A stretch of 64,000 bases of DNA, taken from contig NC_088300.1 in the NCBI RefSeq assembly GCF_032854445.1, forward strand, positions 62,844,984-62,908,983, in the 5' to 3' direction. Positions within the stretch are counted from its first letter, which is position 1. Each line of letters begins with the position of its first letter. The position numbers and the translations under genes are program-made. Origin of the DNA: Liolophura sinensis. Lineage: Eukaryota > Mollusca > Polyplacophora > Chitonida > Chitonidae. Below, piece by piece: positions 12,270-24,290 of this stretch. Below the pieces are notes generated by a model, which saw only the letters and a list, made by a program, of their open reading frames with translations, was not told the origin of the DNA and did not search any database.

Positions 12270-12284
12270 CCACAGTTTTTGATT

Positions 12285-15200
12285 CAATTTACTATTATTG
12301 CCGTGACGAATTAATGGTCTCTTTTTTTTTGATAGTATATGTTTGGATGGTTTTACAAAGCTCCAGAGCTGTGAGTACATGTAGATGGTACATGTAGCAA
12401 TTGTAGGTGTTGATATAATGAGACATGAGGGTTTACTGGATAGCCAGGGGATCAGGGTAATCTGTGACGCATTAAGCTGGTTAGGAGGACACAAGGCCTA
12501 TGGAGAGAAGAGGCGGCTGATCACTTTTCATTGGCTAGTCAGCTGTTATTACTTCAGACCAGACCTAGGCCAAATCGATAGAAATAATCGCGGTATGTCT
12601 GTATATCGCAGAATAGCACACTGTTTCTCTTGTCACTTTGGTGTGAGATCTTATTTGTATGAGGACAGCTTTCCCAGTATTATTGTCAGGAGAAATGAAA
12701 AACTATGGATGGGTGTCAAAACTTATGGAACAATTTTGTGAAGTTGTGAGCGAAGGCTGACATATGCTGTGTGGAATAAACATATACATGTGTCAAAGTA
12801 CTAGGTGATATTATTAATTTGTCAGAGCTTGGCTAAGTTTGTTTATAGCATGTAGGTAATATGTTTACCAAAGTGTGTTGCATTTCATGCACCTGAAGTT
12901 TGGTCTTAAAATGATACTTTCAATGCCAAACAATTTTTCTGATAAGAAATTGATCAAACATCATGAAAGCCCTAAAATGTGAATGAATTGATTAGAATCT
13001 ATAAAATTGAAAAATGCTAAACTTGAAGTGAAATACAGTATTGATCCATCTTTTATTAGTGCACATCTCTTTTCAGACACAACGGCCTATGAAATTTGTT
13101 AACAATATAAGTATGTTTAAAATGCTACGTTCAGGCTCTGAAAAAAAGGTGTGGAGTTGAACTTGGCAGGCCGTTTTATTACCTGTGTGTATGTGATCTC
13201 TATCAAAACTGTGACCTTTGTTCTAGCGGGGCAGTTAACCTTCTTTACCTGTAACTTGGGTTCTACAATCCAGCCACCACCTCACCTGTCCAGCCAGGTG
13301 ACACAGGCATGTCAGTCTGCGAGCCAAGAATTAATGGCCAGCTAAACACACCTATAGAATTACAGCCATTTAAATATTTATACCTGTCTATTGCACGAGC
13401 GAGGAAATGCCTGGCTGGATTTCTATGTGATGTCAGTAAAAATCAGAGATAAGTCTTAACTCTCACACGGTTAGCCCTGAAGCCTGAGTCAGTGGCAACT
13501 TGCAGGATTCTCCAAAGCATGGATCGAGCTGCACTGTCCTGCAGTCTAATTCGACACATAATTTACTTGCCTTGTCACCCGAGAACTCTGAAGTAACAGT
13601 GTCTTATCTATATATACATCTCCACGATGCAACACCTTTTTTCCTCCCCTCAACCCGTGTTCTATGTTTCAAACTAGACCTTGATTTGCTAACACCTGCA
13701 TACAGGTACATGTGTGATGTTGTCATTGCTTTCATTTGATTTCTCGTTTTAAAGAAATTCGCCAAGTTGAAAGCAGTTGAACTACTTTGCATGCATTATA
13801 ATCTCAGTCCACTAAACACACAGGGTACAGTTATTAAGTAACATTTCAGGTGATATGACAGTGGTGTTTTTCATAGCCTTAATCTTGTGTGGACAATCTC
13901 TCCACTCCAACGATCATAGTTATCTTATTACTAAAGGACGTTTTGTGAACCTGCATTTGTCAGACAGTTTTTGATCTACCTGTACATGTAATATTAATTC
14001 CTGTAACTAAAGACTACGTACCTAAAAAAAGGCGTGACAGATAAAGACAACCCCATGGCTCTATCCTTCTCAAAAGGTCAAGTCCTCTTGTTCATGGTTT
14101 TAGTTTCCCAAACATAACAGTTCAAGTGCACAAACATTTTAAGTGAGGGATATCTTATTTTATCCAGATTTATGCGAAAGTTTGGTTTGATAATTATTTC
14201 TTGTGTCTGTCTCTTAAATAGATGAACCTTGTATTTGCCATAGAAATCTTTTATCTAAAATTTTATTGCTAAATTGGGTTGTTCTTTTTTCTCATTTAGA
14301 TATGGAGTTAACGCATTGTACTTTGCTTAAACAACATTGTTGTGATGTTCAGCATTATAACGCAGTGCTGTAAGATTTGCTGTATAATTGCAAAATGTTT
14401 GCAGTTTTTATTGAATGCTTTATTGCAACAATGCTTTTCATTTACAAAGCATTCTACAAACATCAGAGCAGGGAACAAATGAAGCTTTAATTTCTAGACT
14501 CAAAGTATGTTATTGTTAACAACTTGTTTTTTGTGTGGAAGTGAATTGGACAATAAAATGTGCTGTGGGACAGTTAAGCATGTCTTCATTTTAATTAACA
14601 AAAGTTTTGGTTGTTTTGAGCTTTTTGACTAAATCAGTTTGTTGATATTGATACATATATGTGGATGAAATTATCTGTGCAAATGTATAGATGTGATACT
14701 TGTGTATATGTTAATATCCTGTGCTTATAACCTTTGGACACACTGTAAAAATTCATGTGTATTTTGTGCCAGTTTCATTTTACCTGTGCACATATAGGTA
14801 ACACCTGGTTGTTGAGATACCTTTTTGTATGGCCTATGTGCTCAACCTACAATGTAAATGCCAATAATATAGTCATTCAACCTAAAATCAAGCTTCCTTT
14901 GATCTACAGTTTTTGTAGGATGGGAGCAAACATTGTGAATTGTTTGATATTTAAAAGGCTGCATCTGGACAGCTGGTGTTGAAAATGTCATGTGTGTAGT
15001 AAAACACTGGCCACAATCTGTCCCCATGTGACCTCTGCAGAACTGTGTGTGACCCTGTCTGACCCTGAAAGCCAGAACAGTAGGGCCCTCAGGCTGCCTC
15101 CTTGCAGTATGCCTTCAGCCTAGTGAACAGATAGCATCTTAACCCATGTACACTCTTCAGATTGAGGATAACACTAATCCTGTTCATTGTATACTTATCA

Positions 15201-15566
15201 TTTGTCTGTCAACAGCCTCTTAGATGTACTGCATGATAAAACCCAGAGCCTCTTGAGAACAGTATCTCAACTCATTATTTTTATCTTGTATGGTAACACA
15301 TGTTGACAAGTAAAACTATATCTTCTAGCCCACAATCTGCAACAATACTGTAGTCTATCTAGATATACTCAGTCTGACATGTAGTATTTATGTGTACATG
15401 TATAACATGCTGTAAACATTTGTAGATCTGCAGAAAAAAACAATTTGCTATTGCTTGTAGAATTGTTTACAAGTGCGATGTAAATGTAAGAAAGTCATTG
15501 CATGTTGATATGAATATATATGAGAGCATATGTGTATACATCCATTGTATTAATCTTATATATTAA
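12285..15566. other. Non-coding stretch with a 118-codon open frame
   Basis: Most is unique A+T-rich sequence. A plus-strand frame at 12385-12741 is open for 118 codons and lies in a less A+T-rich patch (about 12420-12620), but I recognise no domain and see no splice pattern. The patch may be a conserved non-coding element. Around 13260-13310 several CACCTG/CAGGTG motifs sit close together. Nothing else is recognisable. Confidence 0.45.
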
Positions 15567-15574
15567 AGATCTGC

Positions 15575-15655
15575 GCCCACCATAATGCTGGCTGCCATCG
15601 TACAAGTGAAATATTCTTGAGTACGGTCTAAAACACCAGTCAGATAAATAAATAG
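15575..15655 (+). mobile_element. 5'-truncated SINE copy
   Basis: The body runs from CCACCATAATGCTGGCTGCC through ATATTCTTGAGTACGGTC to ACACCAGTCAGATAAATAAAT. AGATCTGC repeats directly at 15567-15574 and 15656-15663, a short likely target-site duplication. If so, the copy inserted already truncated. No promoter head remains. Confidence 0.88.
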
Positions 15656-15663
15656 AGATCTGC

Positions 15664-16951
15664 CTGCTTGGTTTAGATGTTATACAGAGTATTTTTGTAG
15701 ACATACAAGTAGCAGTAATACATATTTCGTCTGATTTGGTATACACATGAAACAGTCCTTATGTTTTTAAAGATCTTTGGATTGGATGACTTCATCAAAA
15801 ATGCAATTCTGTGAGTTCCTAGGTAAAACATAAATTAAACCCATTCTCTAATATAAGTCAGTACTTGAGCTGATGCATGCTCAGTGCTAAAAGGCAGCAA
15901 ATATTGCTCATGGTATGTATTGTTGTAATGTGTTGAAAGTGCTTGTATCAGTCAATCAGTAACTTGTAACTGGAATGCCACTCTGCAAGGCTTCCATAAT
16001 GTCAAATGAAACTGTAGATATGGCCAGAAAACGCATTTATCTTGTCGTGGTCTGTGCATGTTTTCAAACAATATATTTATGAAAGTGTAATATATCTTAT
16101 CTAATGGTGTTGCATAATTCCTGTTTTTTTGGTCCCTCCAATCAGTTTTATCAGCTGTGATTTATGTGGTCCTCTTGGTATTTGGATTGAATAGCCATCG
16201 TGTTGTTTTCCCCCTCCGCAATTATCCTCAGTTCAACACGTACAAATTCCATGGGCTTGACATTTTGAATCACCGCATACATGTTACAGGCAACTCAGAT
16301 GGGTTGACTCTTGTAACACCATTTATGTAGGCTGTTCCGCTGCTGAGAATGATTAAGTTACAATAATTAAGAATGGGTAAGTGACGTCCACTGCAATCAA
16401 ACACAAGCCCGATATGGTGGTATCATGTTACTGGCAAGCTCTGCAAGTTTGTGCTTACTTGTTGTGCGTCTAGACAATGTGATATTTAATTAATTTTGAT
16501 ATATGAGGGTACAACTCCAAGCTGTTGGAGTTAGTTGTTATACTTACTCCAGTTTGCCTCACTCCTGCTCTAATGTGATGATTAGTTTTGGGATGTTGCC
16601 CACCCTTTGCTCATGGTTATACATGTAGCACCTTCAGCTGAGGTTAGCGACGGCTTTGCGCCCTCAGAGTTCATCTCGGTAAGGTCAGACTAATTACTAG
16701 GTAGATAGCCCATCACTTCCAGTTCACAGCACTGAGTCCACCAAGTCTCCCTTAGAAATGCCCCATTAATAACATTTTGTGCCCCTTGTTCGACTGATCT
16801 GATGTATTGTGGGTAAGCTCGTCTTGATCCCAAATTAGTTTCGCAGGTTAAGCCATAATTATTTCTGCAGGACAAAAGTCATCAGAGAAATGTCGGCCAG
16901 ATCTCTTTTTCTCTTTTATTATTTACTTTTAATTTTACCAGGAACAACTTC
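15664..16951. other. Non-coding stretch
   Basis: No gene or repeat is recognisable. The part from 16620 to 16880 is somewhat less A+T-rich and has a few CpGs. Otherwise unique sequence. Confidence 0.55.
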
Positions 16952-17136
16952 TGTCCCAATTTTTGGGACACTTGGTCGGCTCTTCTTAGCCAGTATACAT
17001 GTAATAGTAGCGGGAATATTTCCTTTTTTGTTCACATGGTTAGTTCATCAAATCAATAAACGTATATTCATATCTTTACTTTTCAAAAAAAAACTGGGAG
17101 AGAAATGTAATCCTTTGCTTTCAGGACTACTAATAT
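16952..17136 (+). repeat. Dispersed repeat B, copy 1
   Basis: The segment matches 46996-47198 in the same orientation. Shared blocks include TTTGGGACAC, GGAATATT, TCACATGGTTA, ATATTCATATCTTT, an A-rich run, CTGGGAGAGAAATGTAAT and CTTTGCT. An 87-codon plus-strand open frame over this copy (16890-17153) looks like a hydrophobic protein, but it is not conserved in copy 2, so it is not coding. The class is unknown. Confidence 0.88.
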
Positions 17137-19851
17137 TAGAAGAATTAGGGTAATAATAAATTGGCTTTATTACAATATGCATGTACAGGTACAATCAAAC
17201 TCGTGATCTGCAGTTTGGTGCGTACATATGAATGTGCTGTAAGGTTTATTTTCATTACATTATGTTGCTGTCTTGTGGTGTTTATAGAAGATGCAAGAAC
17301 CCAGGGCTGATACAGAATTCTATTATTAGGCCTTTCCTTGCATCTGGGAATTAAACAAGGACTTAATACTATCTGGCTGGGGATATCTTTAGGGTGTATT
17401 ACAAGTTGTTGTCGTTGTAAGATATGCCAGAAGCAGGTTGATTTAATACTCTTCCCATTTCCCTTACACCTTGTAATCATGAACTAAGACTGGCTCAATC
17501 CCAGCATTCAATGCTTTTCCCGCTCAGGTCATTATTACTGGGAAGCTTTGCGGAAGAAATTGGTATGTCAGCGATCATTTCAGCTCGGATGCTTCACAAA
17601 AAAAAGATCCGCCTTAAATTTGTCTTTGATTCATCTCTTGAGCATGAAGAAGAGCTTGATCCTCAAAAACCCAAGAAGGCAGAAAAGAAGGGGAGTGTAT
17701 AATATGATACAGGGCTGTCCAGCAAAACGCTAAAATCATTATGCTCTCCAATGACCTGAAAAAAAACTCCACTGGAGATTTTTGTCACCTTTCTAAAGTT
17801 TCAAACTCATTATGCTCAGTTTTGTGTAACAGCCTTTGTACGGCCTATGTAATTTGGCCAGGCAGCGATCAGGAACAAACAATGTAGGTAGATTCTGTGG
17901 ATAACACTGGGTTAAGGTGATAAGACCATGGTAGACAAAACATTAAAGATTGCCATAGAATCTGAAAGCAGATGGAATTCTTTGTCGGCATTGTCGGAGG
18001 TTCGGTGGGAAAGGAATGTGTGAGTGTGTATATATATATATATATATATACTCACATGATAAGATGTTAAGAATGTGTTAAGTGCAGACTGAGAGTGGTA
18101 TGCTTTGTTAATTGTGCATGTTCACCATATTTGTGTTGTATTAAGGTCATCTAACTCTTTCAACAATGTTTTATTAATTTATGGAATTCATTTAATATAT
18201 AATGCTATGTTACTGTGTTAAGCTGTAAAGCTTTTTTTCCAAGCTAGTATAATTTTATTGTATACTTTCATGATCTTTAAATTTGATGCATGTAGTAAAA
18301 TTTATTGCATCTTATACGAATGCCAAAAAAAAAATTTTTTTTTTATTCCAATCCACACATTATTGGTGTATTAGTTCACTTAAACAATGAGTATGTACAT
18401 GTATATCATGTTTGAGAAGCGATATAGATTACTGTGCATATGTCTCGCTACATATTGTTTTAAACATATTTAAAATATTTAATAAAAATAATAATAATTT
18501 TATATACATGTAGTTGATGTGCTGTTACCTTTAGAATTAAAAAGAAAAAGTATATTTACAATAGTGTTCAATTCTTTGATTGGTCATACTATGTTGTCCA
18601 TAATGTTATGGCACTTATATTTGTCTTTTTAGCTTGGGATTTTATTTAGATTGAGGGATCCATTTTTAAAAAAATTCTTCCATGTGTGTGAAAGTTCTCT
18701 AGCCATGTATCATGTGTCTGTATAGGACAGCTGGGCTAGACCCTGCCTGTAAGATTTACCCCGCCATTTCTGCATGGTATAGGACCCTGTTTGTCAGCTG
18801 TGTCCCCTGTAGGTGAGCTGTAAAGGCTTACAGAAGCTGTCCCCTAGATTTAGCCACACTAATTCTTTGATGGACTGGATCTAATCCTTGTCATGGTCTA
18901 CTTACTGACTTTATAGCTGGAAAAACCCCTATGCCAAGGAATACAGGGACAGGGGAATTAATTAGGGCTTTGCAGCATCAAACAGGTTTCATGACCAGTC
19001 GAAAGCCCCCACAATTTTATCTAGCCCAGCTCTCTTAGTTAAATGGGAACATCAAAGAGGGTTTGATATGGGTAGTGTGAAGCTGTGATGTGTCTGCAGG
19101 TCTTGAGCTGTCTGTCCGTCTGGGTGTATATGTTGTGGACAGACAGACAGTGGACTTGCCAGCCATATCTGGGTGACAGAAGGACACCCCAGGGTGTGGG
19201 CTAGTTCTCTAATGGAATTGGCCATTTAACAGGACGCCCTGCTGTCTGACTTGACTCACCCTCTCTGGTCATCTTGTTAGATATTTCTCCCCGAGGATTC
19301 TGCTATGCTGTCATGATCTCATTATTCAGTATTTGGTTGACCTGTGTATAATAATTGCACTCAGAAGGACTGTTTTGAACAGATTTATGATGTAAGGCCA
19401 ACAAAGGATCATATAGGTGACGTGTACTCTTGGCCATGTCGGATTTTTCAAAAAAAAGTATTCTATGGGTCCAATGGCAAAAAAACCCCAAAAACATAAA
19501 TTTGAAAAGATTTTTAGTTTACGGCCAACAGAAGGAGCCAATAGGTTGATAAGGGTCATATAGACTGTCATAATAATTTAGACTGTGGTATAGATTGTGA
19601 CTTGCACTCTCAGCCATGTTGGATCTGAAACGAGAATTTCACGGTCCAGAGCACAAACATGCTGTGAATGGCACACTTCAGGAAGCTATAGACAATGTTT
19701 TATTGGAGATCCAACATGTCTGTAAATAGTTAAATTAGTCTAGGTGCATTATTGTAAAAATATGGCTATAGTTATTGTGGCGCTGTTCAATTAAAAACTT
19801 TGCCCCTCACATTTATAGATAGTTCATGTAGGCTCTACCTCGATAACATAC
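17137..19851. other. Non-coding stretch with a diverged local duplication
   Basis: No gene is recognisable. Near 19390-19450 and 19520-19627 two related segments share GCCAACA-AAGGA, a TCATATAG block and GCCATGT-GGAT, suggesting an old local duplication. CATGTTGGATCT at 19615 is repeated in inverted form at 19707-19718. At 18940-18970 there is GGAATTAATTAGGG, a homeodomain-type core. The remainder is unique sequence. Confidence 0.4.
18029..18050. repeat. (TA)11 microsatellite
   Basis: Eleven TA repeats lie between TGAGTGTG and CTCACA. The short TGAG/CTCA flanks could form a small hairpin with the TA tract. Confidence 0.97.
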
Positions 19852-19904
19852 ATTTGCAAATGTGTATTCCTTTTATTTGCAAATGTGTACTTCTATTTGC
19901 AAAT
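19852..19904. promoter_or_regulatory. Three ATTTGCAAAT palindromes in a row
   Basis: ATTTGCAAAT occurs exactly at 19852-19861, 19875-19884 and 19895-19904, at spacings of 23 and 20 bases, each followed by GT. The 10-mer is a perfect palindrome containing ATTTGCA, close to the POU octamer ATTTGCAT. It could be a homotypic POU or C/EBP-like cluster, or a small tandem repeat. Which it is cannot be settled here. Confidence 0.55.
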
Positions 19905-21077
19905 GTATCCGACCATTTCCTCTGCCAATCTTACCTCGATCATTACATACATGAAACTATCCTCGCATGATTGCAAAGGAGCTCAACTAGTCTCTCTGTC
20001 CTTCCACATGCTGCTCTACACCCAAGGAATATAACTTTTCTTTGTGATAGCCAAGTCACTGAGCAGGAGCATAACCACAAAGAATTGCTGCTCTCAAGTC
20101 TCTCCAGTTATATTATTGATTTAAAAAGAAAATCACTATCATTTCATCATATTTCTACTTTTAGAAGAATTATCCAAAGGAACCCATAAATTTAGTGTGT
20201 GGTGCATGTAATTAAACGAGCTTGGAAGATTGATATAATTACAGAGATCCCACAGATCAAACAATATCAACATGATGAAACGATTTCCTTTCCTCGTATT
20301 TCTTTACTATGCATTATATGTACATATATACTGTTATGATAGGAGTTTTTTACCGATGGCCTAATTGAACTTGCTCCTCAAAGCATTGCACGTATAGTTC
20401 TGAACCCTTGGACTAGGATTTACAGGAAAGAAACAATTACAAGTAAATGTTCCTTCTTTTTTGATGCTAAAGGTCTCGCAGACTTACCGCGAAAGTCATA
20501 CTTCCTGTTTTAATGGAATCGCCAGGTGTTTTAAGCCGCAGAGATAAAGCAGCTTCCTGCCAGGAAAAAAAATTCACGAGGCGTTTTTGGAGGAAAGTCA
20601 GGTGTTTTGTCTCTATGTCATTTACTTAGAGCTCCTAGACAAAATCCTAGTGATGCTTTTGACATTTGAAGACAAACATGTCATTCTATCCTAATGGGAT
20701 TCGTCAACTACTTACTCTTCAAAGCATTTGTCATGTCCACACTCCCTTCTTCAGAACTCCCTCTTTGGAGAGAGTTTAAACTTCAACATAATGTATTTTT
20801 ATTGAAAATTTCTGCTAATATTAGAAGAGAACAACTGACAAAAGGAAATGTAAAGTTTTGTATTTCAGTCAGAGTTTATTTTAATATTGAACATAGCATC
20901 TGGTAAGAATAAATGGACTTTCAACAGGAGGTTGAGATCATGCATCTGGTTGAAGCATAATTTTATGATCATGTCATTCACAGATTGCTTTTGATTGCAT
21001 TAAACTTCATGCTTTGCAACTTTTAACTCAATTCACATACCTGATGCATATCAGATGCTTAAATGATCAACATCTAT
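19905..21077. other. Non-coding stretch
   Basis: No gene or repeat is recognisable. A patch at about 20460-20600 has some CpGs and fewer A+T runs. Open frames stay near 70 codons. Confidence 0.55.
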
Positions 21078-21170
21078 CCGGTTTTCTCCCACCATAATGC
21101 TTTCCGCCATCAAATAAGTTAAAATATTCTTGAGTATGAGGTAAATCACCAATCACATAAATAAGTAAAT
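21078..21170 (+). mobile_element. 5'-truncated SINE copy
   Basis: Sequence runs from CCGGTTTTCTCCCACCATAA through AAATATTCTTGAGTATGAGG to ATCACCAATCACATAAATAA. It matches the 3' half of the full-length element with about one difference every few bases in places. I cannot identify target-site duplications. Confidence 0.88.
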
Positions 21171-22782
21171 TAAAATTTAACCATAACATGTCCCTCAAGC
21201 TTGGCCTGTACATTGAAAGAAAACCTCATCAAAAAAGTATGCCCTGGTCACCCTTAAGAAACCAGTGTTTGCCATGTTGGTAATAAATGAATCAGTCTCT
21301 CATAGTATTTTTTCTGGTATTTGTACTTATTCTGTTTAGTCCACTGCAAGTAACAACATTAGCAAAGGTCACAGTGCATGGAGGGGTTTTGTTTTAATTT
21401 CAGCAGAAATTGAGCTAAAGACAAAGTAAAAGTGTAGTGAATCTGTGTAAAATTTAATAAGTTTTTGGGATTAACATTCATTTTATGATTCCATTTTATA
21501 ATTTTGTAATTTTGGTTTACTAAATATGATATGATGGTAACTGTGAACTTTAGCTCTGTAAAGATGAGAAACAAACCTTTACTTTGGACTGGCCTGGCCC
21601 TGGAGGTCATTAGCTGTAGTCTTAAGACAGATTCCATCCCATGACCTTCTAATAAATTAGCTTGGCCTGTCCGTCTCTCTCGCTTAACTTCAGTCCAATC
21701 CCAGGCGGGTTCACATGCAGACACACTAATACCTGTACTAGAACTTGTCAGTGGAATTCCATTGTTCTCTGGGCAGATTTGATGAACCCTACAGCTATTC
21801 CGCATTTTCTGTTCAAATTAGGTGGCACATACCATAATGAGTTTACCTGTGTACATGTACATGTGTACATTTTGGTGTACATTTTGCACATGTAGGTACA
21901 CATTCTGTGTACTTGTTCTTTGCTTAATTGTGTGTGTTTTTTTTTATTTCGTACTGCATGAATTTGAAAGAAAAACAAAAATAAAAGGTCAGAAAAATAA
22001 GAGAGAACAACACAGTAGAATAATTTCCTTGTGTATTGACATGTTAAACTTTGAATCATTTCATGCATGGGAAAAGGCCATTATTTATCTATTGTTTAAT
22101 GTTCATCATCCATATCAAGGAGCAAATTAAACATTCAGGAATTAAAACAACTACATGTACATGTAATATTCCTACCCGTGTAATTACAACAACATCCATT
22201 TAAGTTCATACTTGTAGGTGTCTGGCTCAATGTAGCGGATATTAAAAGCATGTTAAATATTTTCCCATAAGGAATGCTGTTTTGTTTTGTACTGTTTGTT
22301 TTTTGCTGCCAATGTGTCAGCCATTATTTGTATTGGTTAACAGTATCACTTAGGTAATTGCAACTACATATTTCATTTCTGTGTTGTTGTTTTTTTTCCC
22401 CTTTGGACTGTCCACTATGTATAATGACATAAATGATGAACTGGACATTGTACAGAGTGCTACATTAACTCTTGACTGTACTGAACATTGTGTCATCCAT
22501 GTTACCACTCATTTTCGTATGTCAATATTTGTGTTTGTTTACTCATCATTTTGTGTTGTTATGACTCAGAAATGTCCGTAGTGACCCTGGATAGAATTCT
22601 GACCGTGACAGATCCCCAATAAAAACAATCACACAACTATGTACTCTGGCTGTGTGAAAACAAAATCAACCAGCATACATTGTATACATGTAGGTGTTAC
22701 ATCTACCTGTTTCTCATTACAGCTAATTAAATGTTATCATAGATTTGCTTTTATGTATGATTGATTATATTTATTTTTTTCA
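21171..22782. other. Non-coding stretch
   Basis: A 148-codon minus-strand frame at 21359-21805 is the longest non-repeat frame in the window, but it shows no recognisable family and is not flanked by an obvious gene structure. TACATGTACATGT-type sequences occur at about 21855 and 22153. Nothing else is recognisable. Confidence 0.5.
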
Positions 22783-22875
22783 TTATGCCTAATTTCATTA
22801 CTTGTAATCTGTAAACATAATTTTTTTAGATTCTTGTGTGCAGCGTAAAACACCAATCAAATAAATACATAAATA
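22783..22875 (+). mobile_element. Diverged SINE 3' part
   Basis: The last 45 bases are clear: GTGCAGCGTAAAACACCAAT then CAAATAAATACATAAAT. Upstream, CATTATGCCTAAT and ATTCTTGTGTG can be aligned to the family only loosely. It is an old, 5'-truncated copy. Confidence 0.75.
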
Positions 22876-23755
22876 ACTTTTTTAAAGAATTTTATATTAA
22901 CTTAATTTTTCAAGTTGCAGTAAACTATAAAAACTTTCTTGACAAAGTTTATTAACAAAGCACTTTTTGAAAACAAAGCCCATTCAGGCATTCATATAAA
23001 AAAGCTCTATGTTATATTACCTAGATCCACAGTATTTAGAGATGTATAATTTTGATTAATTAGAATTGATCAATTCATACAGGTTGATAGTACAGTGTGT
23101 ATTAAAAATATGAATTCATTAAATAAGTGCATAAGGATCCTGTGGTATGACTGGTATGCACCTGTCAGTGTCTATACAGTAGTTGTATTCTTGCCAGCCC
23201 AGTAGTCTAAACTAAGTGAGAAACCTGTGAGGGTTATAAGTAGAGGGTGCTTAATGTGTGCAAATAAACAGTTGCTGTACAGTTAACATGAAAGGCAGTT
23301 TGAACTGTGTTTTTGTTTATGTCAGGCTCAAATGTCCATGACTATTTCGATGAGTTATCTGACAAATGATGTAATGAATTGATATGTTGTGAAAGCAGTT
23401 TAAAATCCCACCCATTTCGGAGTAAAAATAAACCATTTTGTCCCATGTTGAAATCATTGGGTTATCAGGGTTTTGTCTGACCTCCTCAATCTAATGCCAG
23501 TTTGACCTTTATTGATGTGAGGTAGATCCAGCAATGTCAAACAAATAAACCACAAAAGTTGTTATCCCTGTGATAGATATACCTGCAAGTAAGTAAGGTG
23601 TGTATAGTGTTGAAACATAGTGTGTAAAATATACCATTATATATTTGAAAAGTCTTTTTGTAAGCACTTTATAATTGTGTACTGTGTACACATATATAAT
23701 CTAGCAGGTATCATATTTGTGAAGTAATACAGTGTATGTGGTATGACATGAAGGT
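22876..23755. other. Non-coding stretch
   Basis: Unique A+T-rich sequence between a SINE copy and the 24-bp minisatellite. No gene or repeat is recognisable. Confidence 0.6.
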
Positions 23756-24118
23756 ACGTTTCGTACATGTATGAGTAGAACGTTTCGTACATGTATGAAT
23801 AGAACGTTTCGTACATGTATGAATAGAACATTTCATACATGTACGAATAGAACATTTCCTAAATGTATGAATAGAAGGTCTCGTACATGTAAGAATGGAA
23901 TGTTTCATACATGTATGAATAGAATGTTTCGTACATGTATGAATAGAATGTTTCATACATGTATGAGTAGAATGTTTCGTACATGTATGAATAGAATGTT
24001 TCATACATGTGTGAATAGAACATTTTGTACATGTATGAATAGAACGTTTCGTACATGTATGAATAGAAAGTTTCGTACATGAATGAATAGAACATTTCGT
24101 ACATGTATGAACAGAAAC
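23756..24118. repeat. 24-bp minisatellite, 15 units
   Basis: Fifteen units with an exact 24-base period can be placed by the element (G/A)TACATGTATGA at 23763, 23787, 23811 and so on to 24099. The common unit is GTACATGTATGAATAGAA plus a six-base CRTTTC-type link. Variant bases (GTTTCG or GTTTCA or ATTTCG) alternate in a higher-order way. A 24-base period keeps several frames open on both strands (up to 172 codons) with 8-residue Cys-rich or Tyr-rich periodic products; these are artefacts of the period. Every unit is built around the palindrome TACATGTA or a one-base variant, which is over-represented across the window. Confidence 0.97.
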
Positions 24119-24159
24119 ACATACATGTCCGTGTTTTACAGTACAAAAGTTTGTGCAGT

Positions 24160-24290
24160 ACCTGGTGAAGGCTGTTGGCTTACTCCAGGCTATTATAGGT
24201 TTCCCCCATGCATAAAATGTTATTTTCATTGTTCAAGAGAAAACATTCTTGAGTCTGCTGATTAGAACACCAAATAATGAAACAATTAAA
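24160..24290 (+). mobile_element. Highly diverged SINE copy
   Basis: GAAGGCTGTTGGC, TATAGGTTTCCCCCATGCATA, ACATTCTTGAGTCTGCTG and GAACACCAAATAATGAAA align in order to the family's GAAGGTCTGTCAGC, CGGTTTCCTCCCACCATAA, ATATTCTTGAGTACGGCG and AAACACCAATCAAATAAAT. The match is weak per block, but the order and spacing agree. The copy appears to begin near the same internal point as other headless copies. Confidence 0.6.

Larger units (their letters stand above)
11979..12284. repeat. Target-site duplications flanking the full-length SINE
   Basis: CCACAGTTTTTGATT occurs exactly at 11979-11993 and again at 12270-12284, bracketing the SINE. A 15-bp perfect duplication is typical of target-primed reverse transcription. 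Its perfection says the insertion is fairly young. Confidence 0.95.

Noticed and set aside
12051-12494. 147-codon minus-strand frame
   Set aside because: It runs through the full-length SINE, including its tRNA-like head.
16890-17153. 87-codon hydrophobic, membrane-like frame
   Set aside because: It overlaps dispersed repeat B, and the second copy at 46996 does not preserve the frame.
21359-21805. 148-codon minus-strand frame
   Set aside because: Longest non-repeat frame, but no recognised domain, A+T-driven composition and an overlapping plus frame; in 64 kb one frame of this size can arise by chance.
23756-24118. CRISPR-like array
   Set aside because: Units are directly contiguous 24-mers without unique spacers, in evident eukaryotic DNA.
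23711-24229. 172-codon Cys/Thr-rich repeat protein on the minus strand, and other frames over it
   Set aside because: A 24-bp minisatellite opens several frames on both strands; the periodic Cys pattern is set by the DNA repeat.
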